This document shows, piece by piece, positions 59,473-64,000 of a DNA stretch of 64,000 nt; within the stretch, counting starts at the first letter, position 1; every line of letters starts with the position of its first letter. A model generated the notes under the pieces. The model ran no database searches and was not told the origin of the DNA. It was given only the letters and a program-made list of their open reading frames with translations. The translations under genes were made by a program, and so were the position numbers. This DNA is from Luteimonas terrae (GTDB taxonomy: Bacteria > Pseudomonadota > Gammaproteobacteria > Xanthomonadales > Xanthomonadaceae), in the NCBI RefSeq assembly GCF_004358165.1, contig NZ_SMTG01000005.1, positions 124,001 to 188,000 of the forward strand, in the 5' to 3' direction.

Positions 59473-60498
59473 ATGGACAGTCTGGCCGGCTTCGCCCAGT
59501 GGGCATTCTTCGCGCTGATCTTCGAGTTTCTCAATTCGCAGATCGCCTCGTTCCAGTCCGGCCTGATCGCGCGCGGCACCCGGTTCGTCAGCGGCATGGC
59601 CCTGACGCTGTGCACACTCTGGGTGCTGATGCAGGGTTTCATGATCGTCACCGGCCGCAGCCGCGAGTCGATGATGGGGCTGGTCGTCGGTTCCCTGCGC
59701 GTGTTCCTGATCGTCTCGGCCGCCACCGCGATGTCCTTCGCAGGCACGAACCTGACGAACTTCCTCGCCGACGGCCTGCCGCGATCGATCAACACCGTCG
59801 TCGCCGGCATCGACGAGAAACCCGAGGACTCGATCGACAAGAATCTCAAGATCATGGGCCTGATCTTCGCCCTGGTCGACACGGTCGGCATCGGCGACGA
59901 CGACCCGCAGAACAAGGACATCCAGAACCGCACGGTGGTCCTGACGGGCATCGGCATCGCAGGCCCCTCGGTCGTCGGCGGCGCGATGCTGCTGCTCTAC
60001 AAGATCGCCCTGGTGCTCTTCGTCGGCTTCGGGCCGCTGTTCATCCTGTGCCTGATGTTCGACCAGACCAAGGAACTCTTCAAACGATGGCTGCTCTACG
60101 GACTTGGCACGATGTTCAGCCTCGCGGTCCTGTCCTTCATGGTGTCGGTCGCCACGAAACTGGTCGCGATCACCGCTGCGGCGCTCCTGCTGCAGTACAC
60201 CCTGATCACGCAGGACGGATTCGGCATTCCCGGCATCGTGCCCTCGGGCGGCCTCAATGCGGCCGCTATGCAGCAGGGTGGCATCGGCCTGCTGATGTCG
60301 GTGCTGATGGTGATGGCGCCGCCGATGGCCGCGATGTTCTTCAGCGGGACGCTCGGGCAGTTCGTGGCGAACTCGAGCTTTGGTAGTGTTGGTCGCAACA
60401 GCTCTGGTCAGGACTCTGATTTCCGCCAGAAGACTCTGCCAGATGAGACAAGTGGAACGACGTCCGAAACAACGAGATCGGGTCAGAAAACGCGATAA
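59473..60498 (+). CDS. virB6: T4SS inner membrane protein VirB6
   Basis: VirB6 is the polytopic inner membrane channel component. The 341-residue protein has about six to seven membrane helices (residues 7-300), with conserved KIALVLFVGFGPLFILCLMF in the middle. The last 40 residues are a Ser/Thr/Gln-rich tail. Base composition drops sharply from about 60384, inside the codons for that tail, and remains low downstream. This suggests the 3' end of the gene was replaced by recombination. Confidence 0.9.
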   Translation: MDSLAGFAQWAFFALIFEFLNSQIASFQSGLIARGTRFVSGMALTLCTLWVLMQGFMIVTGRSRESMMGLVVGSLRVFLIVSAATAMSFAGTNLTNFLADGLPRSINTVVAGIDEKPEDSIDKNLKIMGLIFALVDTVGIGDDDPQNKDIQNRTVVLTGIGIAGPSVVGGAMLLLYKIALVLFVGFGPLFILCLMFDQTKELFKRWLLYGLGTMFSLAVLSFMVSVATKLVAITAAALLLQYTLITQDGFGIPGIVPSGGLNAAAMQQGGIGLLMSVLMVMAPPMAAMFFSGTLGQFVANSSFGSVGRNSSGQDSDFRQKTLPDETSGTTSETTRSGQKTR

Positions 60499-60527
60499 CT
60501 TGGCACCGAAGCTAAGGAGGGTTTGAT

Positions 60528-60977
60528 ATGCGGTTTCTGTTTCGGTTGGCCGTCGCCATCATCGCTCTGTCTGCAGGCGCTGTGCATTCGCAAGAACCTG
60601 GATCACAGCAGTACAACTCTGTTTTTCTTCCAGCGCATGGCGTTGGAGATACGCAGCAGCCTCGTAGGCGTCTTTCTTGGGGAGCATTTTCTGTCAGCGA
60701 AGCCGATGAGAACGAGGCTGCACTCAGCGGTTGGGCCGTCGGATATCAGACTGAGGCAGACGCCAGTGCTGCTGCGCTGATGATGTGCTCTGAGCGAGGT
60801 GGGATTAACTGCACAATCAATCTTGCCTTCGCGAATCAGTGCGCAGCTGTCGCTACATCTGATAACGAAACTGTTGCCTCTAGGGAAGACACGCTCCGGC
60901 AAGCACGCAAATCTGCTATGCAGGCTTGCGGGCGCGATTGCGAGATCTTGTACGCAGGGTGCTCGAACGGCAGATGA
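60528..60977 (+). CDS. DUF4189 periplasmic protein at the end of the T4SS operon
   Basis: The 149-residue protein has a clear signal peptide (MRFLFRLAVAIIALSAGAVHSQ) and a DUF4189-like domain: WGAFSVSE, the SEADASAAALMMC helix and the INLAFANQCAAV stretch, with several cysteines that could form disulfides. A near-perfect AAGGAGG ribosome binding site precedes ATG 60528. GC content is clearly lower than in virB1-virB6. Function is unknown; a periplasmic protein at the end of an antibacterial T4SS operon could be an immunity protein or a T4SS accessory, but nothing in the sequence proves either. Confidence 0.65.
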   Translation: MRFLFRLAVAIIALSAGAVHSQEPGSQQYNSVFLPAHGVGDTQQPRRRLSWGAFSVSEADENEAALSGWAVGYQTEADASAAALMMCSERGGINCTINLAFANQCAAVATSDNETVASREDTLRQARKSAMQACGRDCEILYAGCSNGR

Positions 60978-61029
60978 TTTTCATCGAGACGTTCTACTCA
61001 TAGTGAATTCTCCAGCAGCTAAGGCTTGA

Positions 61030-62295
<1,266 letters not shown>

Positions 62296-62321
62296 CCGCC
62301 GCGTCGATTCCCGCGATACCC

Positions 62322-62345
62322 GAAGCCCCGCACACGCGGGGCTTC
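62322..62345 (+). terminator. Intrinsic terminator after gapA
   Basis: GAAGCCCCGC (62322-62331) pairs with GCGGGGCTTC (62336-62345) over ACAC, followed by TTGTGTT. Confidence 0.75.
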
Positions 62346-62406
62346 TTGTGTTCGGGGCGCCCGTGGGTAAGGTGGCCGGGTGCGCCGTCCGGCGCGGCGG
62401 GGTGCC

Positions 62407-64000
62407 ATGGAAGAACTCATCGTATTGATCGGTCTGGCGCTACTGACGGTGCCGGTGCTGCTGGTGGTGGGACTGGCCATGCTGTTCGGGCTGCGCCGTC
62501 GGGTGGCCGAACTCGAGGACATGACCGAGCGCCTGCGCGCCGAGGTGGCATCGCGCGCGATGCCGACATCGGGCGCCGGGCCTGTCTGGACGCGCGCGTC
62601 CGCCTCCGCGCCTCCGGCGGCAACACCCGTCGAACCACCACCCGCGCCGCTTCCGCCGCAGTCCACGGACGATACGCTGCAGCCCCCGACGACCGCGCCG
62701 GCGGCGGCACCGCCTCCGCTGCCGCCCGTGCCACCACGCGACACATGGCGCGATGCGGATCGTCCCGCGCCGCCGCCTCCGGACACACCTGCCGCCCCGC
62801 GACGTCCGGATGTATTCGCGCGCGGGCTGCGTCTGGTGAAGCGGTGGTTCACCAGCGGCAACGTGCCGGTGAAGATCGGCATGCTGGTGCTGTTTGCCGG
62901 CGTCGCGGCGCTGCTCAAATACGCCAGCGACCAGGGCCTGCTGCAGGTGCCGATCTCGCTGCGGCTGGCCGGCGTCTCGCTGGCGGCGGTCGCCGGTCTG
63001 GTGTTCGGCTGGCGCCGTCGGATCAGCCACCGAACCTTCGCGCTGAGTCTGCAGGGCGGCATGATCGGCATCCTGCTGCTGGTGGTGTTCGCGGCGTCGA
63101 AGATGTTCGGGCTGATCGCGCCGGAGTTCGCGTTCGCCGCCAGCGTGCTGCTGGTCTTCGGTGCCGGTGCGCTGGCCGTGCTGCAGGGCGCGATGGCGCT
63201 GGCGGTGTTCGCGGTGCTGGCCGGCTTCCTCGCGCCGATCTGGCTGTCGACCGGCAGCGGCAACCATGTCGCGCTGTTCGGCTACTACGCGGTGCTCAAC
63301 GCGGCGATCGTGACCATCGCCTGGTTCCGCGCCTGGCGTTTGCTGAATCTGCTGGGCTTCGTCTTCACCTTCGGCATCGGCACGCTGTGGGGCGTGCTCG
63401 ACTACGAAGCCGCGGACTACCGCTCGGCGCAGGCCTTCCTCGCCCTGTTCTTCGCGATCTATCTCGCGGTTCCGCTGCTGCATGCGCGTCGCCGGCCGGT
63501 GGGCAAGCGCGATCTGATCGACGGCTGCCTCGTGTTCGGGACGCCGCTGATCGCGTTCTCGTTGCAGGCGGGCCTGATGCGCGAGGACACGACGACGCTG
63601 GCGCTCGTCGCCCTGGGTCTGGGGGCGCTGTATGCCGGTCTGTCGTGGTGGTTGCGTCGCGGTGGCCGTTACGAGGTCCTGCAGCAGTCGTACGCGCTGC
63701 TGGCGGCGGGCTTCGCGACGCTGGCGGTGCCGCTGGCGCTGTCGGCGCAGGCGACCGCCTGCGTGTTCGCGCTCGAAGGCGCCGCGCTGGTGTGGCTCGG
63801 CCTGCGCCAGCAGCGGCGTCTGCCGCGCTGGTCGGGCATTGCCCTGCAGGGCGCTGCGGTCGTGGCTTATGTCTTCGCAGCCGGGAACACGGTCGTCGAC
63901 GACACGCCATTCGCGCACGGCCTGTTCGTCGGGGCAATGCTGTTCGCGTTGTCCGGTCTGGCGATCGCGGCCGCGTATGCGCACTGGCGCGCGGTCGTGT
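62407..64000 (+). CDS. DUF2339 polytopic membrane protein (3' end outside window)
   Basis: From ATG 62407 the frame stays open to the window edge (531 codons). An N-terminal membrane helix (about 5-27) is followed by a short coiled stretch (RRVAELEDMTERLR) and a long proline/alanine-rich linker (55-135). After that come many membrane helices, with KIGMLVLFAGVAALLKYA as the first of the core. This order is typical of DUF2339 proteins, large inner membrane proteins of unknown function. It follows the gapA terminator. Confidence 0.8.
   Translation, partial: MEELIVLIGLALLTVPVLLVVGLAMLFGLRRRVAELEDMTERLRAEVASRAMPTSGAGPVWTRASASAPPAATPVEPPPAPLPPQSTDDTLQPPTTAPAAAPPPLPPVPPRDTWRDADRPAPPPPDTPAAPRRPDVFARGLRLVKRWFTSGNVPVKIGMLVLFAGVAALLKYASDQGLLQVPISLRLAGVSLAAVAGLVFGWRRRISHRTFALSLQGGMIGILLLVVFAASKMFGLIAPEFAFAASVLLVFGAGALAVLQGAMALAVFAVLAGFLAPIWLSTGSGNHVALFGYYAVLNAAIVTIAWFRAWRLLNLLGFVFTFGIGTLWGVLDYEAADYRSAQAFLALFFAIYLAVPLLHARRRPVGKRDLIDGCLVFGTPLIAFSLQAGLMREDTTTLALVALGLGALYAGLSWWLRRGGRYEVLQQSYALLAAGFATLAVPLALSAQATACVFALEGAALVWLGLRQQRRLPRWSGIALQGAAVVAYVFAAGNTVVDDTPFAHGLFVGAMLFALSGLAIAAAYAHWRAVV

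Noticed and set aside
47523..60977. Interpretation of the virB/virD4 cluster as a conjugative element (ICE)
   Set aside because: No relaxase, integrase, attachment repeats or partition genes are visible, and VirB7 is of the antibacterial type.
62440..63984. 514-codon minus-strand frame at the window end
   Set aside because: Shadow of the DUF2339 gene, whose plus-strand translation has clear membrane helices.

Overview
The window is high-GC chromosomal DNA with tightly packed, mostly ATGA/GTGA-overlapping genes. Gene content and order point to a gammaproteobacterium of the Xanthomonadales (Lysobacter/Luteimonas/Xanthomonas type). The signs are a division/cell-wall cluster running into lpxC, dciA, an M23 peptidase gene and secA; the coaE-pilD-pilC-pilB...pilA-pilR-pilS-sucC-sucD neighbourhood; and a VirB/VirD4 secretion cluster with the enlarged VirB7 typical of the antibacterial X-T4SS. 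No tRNA, rRNA, CRISPR array, insertion sequence or integrase was recognised. This lineage call is inference from gene content, not from a database search.

Region 1 (1-17.5 kb) is housekeeping: the 3' end of murE, then murF, mraY, ftsW, murC, ddl, ftsQ, ftsA and ftsZ, followed by lpxC, dciA (opposite strand), an M23 peptidase, secA and a Nudix/ThiE-like fusion. The cluster contains neither murD nor murG, although every junction where they would be expected is a clean overlap. Intrinsic terminators follow ftsZ and sit in the leader of secA.

Region 2 (17.6-40.4 kb) is a type IV pilus locus. The assembly genes coaE-pilD-pilC and pilB are on the minus strand and the two-component regulators pilR/pilS close the locus. 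Between pilB and pilR lies a lower-GC accessory segment with four apparently intact glycosyltransferases, a methyltransferase, a decayed glycosyltransferase pseudogene, a Wzx-like flippase, a TMTC-like membrane glycosyltransferase with a TPR tail, two different type IV pilins and a membrane protein with a spermidine-synthase-like domain. Both pilins have sigma-54 type -24/-12 promoters, matching the sigma-54 activator PilR encoded next door. I infer a lipid-linked glycan pathway dedicated to pilin glycosylation.

Region 3 (40.5-47.2 kb) is housekeeping again: sucC-sucD, nadE, dtd and rpoD, with small palindromic repeats between genes.

Region 4 (47.5-61.0 kb) is a complete set of T4SS structural genes: virD4 and an unknown membrane protein gene on the minus strand, and virB7-B8-B9-B10-B11-B1-B2-B3-B4-B5-B6 on the plus strand, ending in a DUF4189 protein. 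No relaxase is present, and VirB7 carries an N0-like domain, so a contact-dependent antibacterial secretion system is more likely than a conjugation system. Base composition changes sharply inside the last 120 bases of virB6 and stays low through the DUF4189 gene.

Region 5 (61.2-64 kb) holds gapA and the start of a DUF2339 membrane protein that runs off the window.
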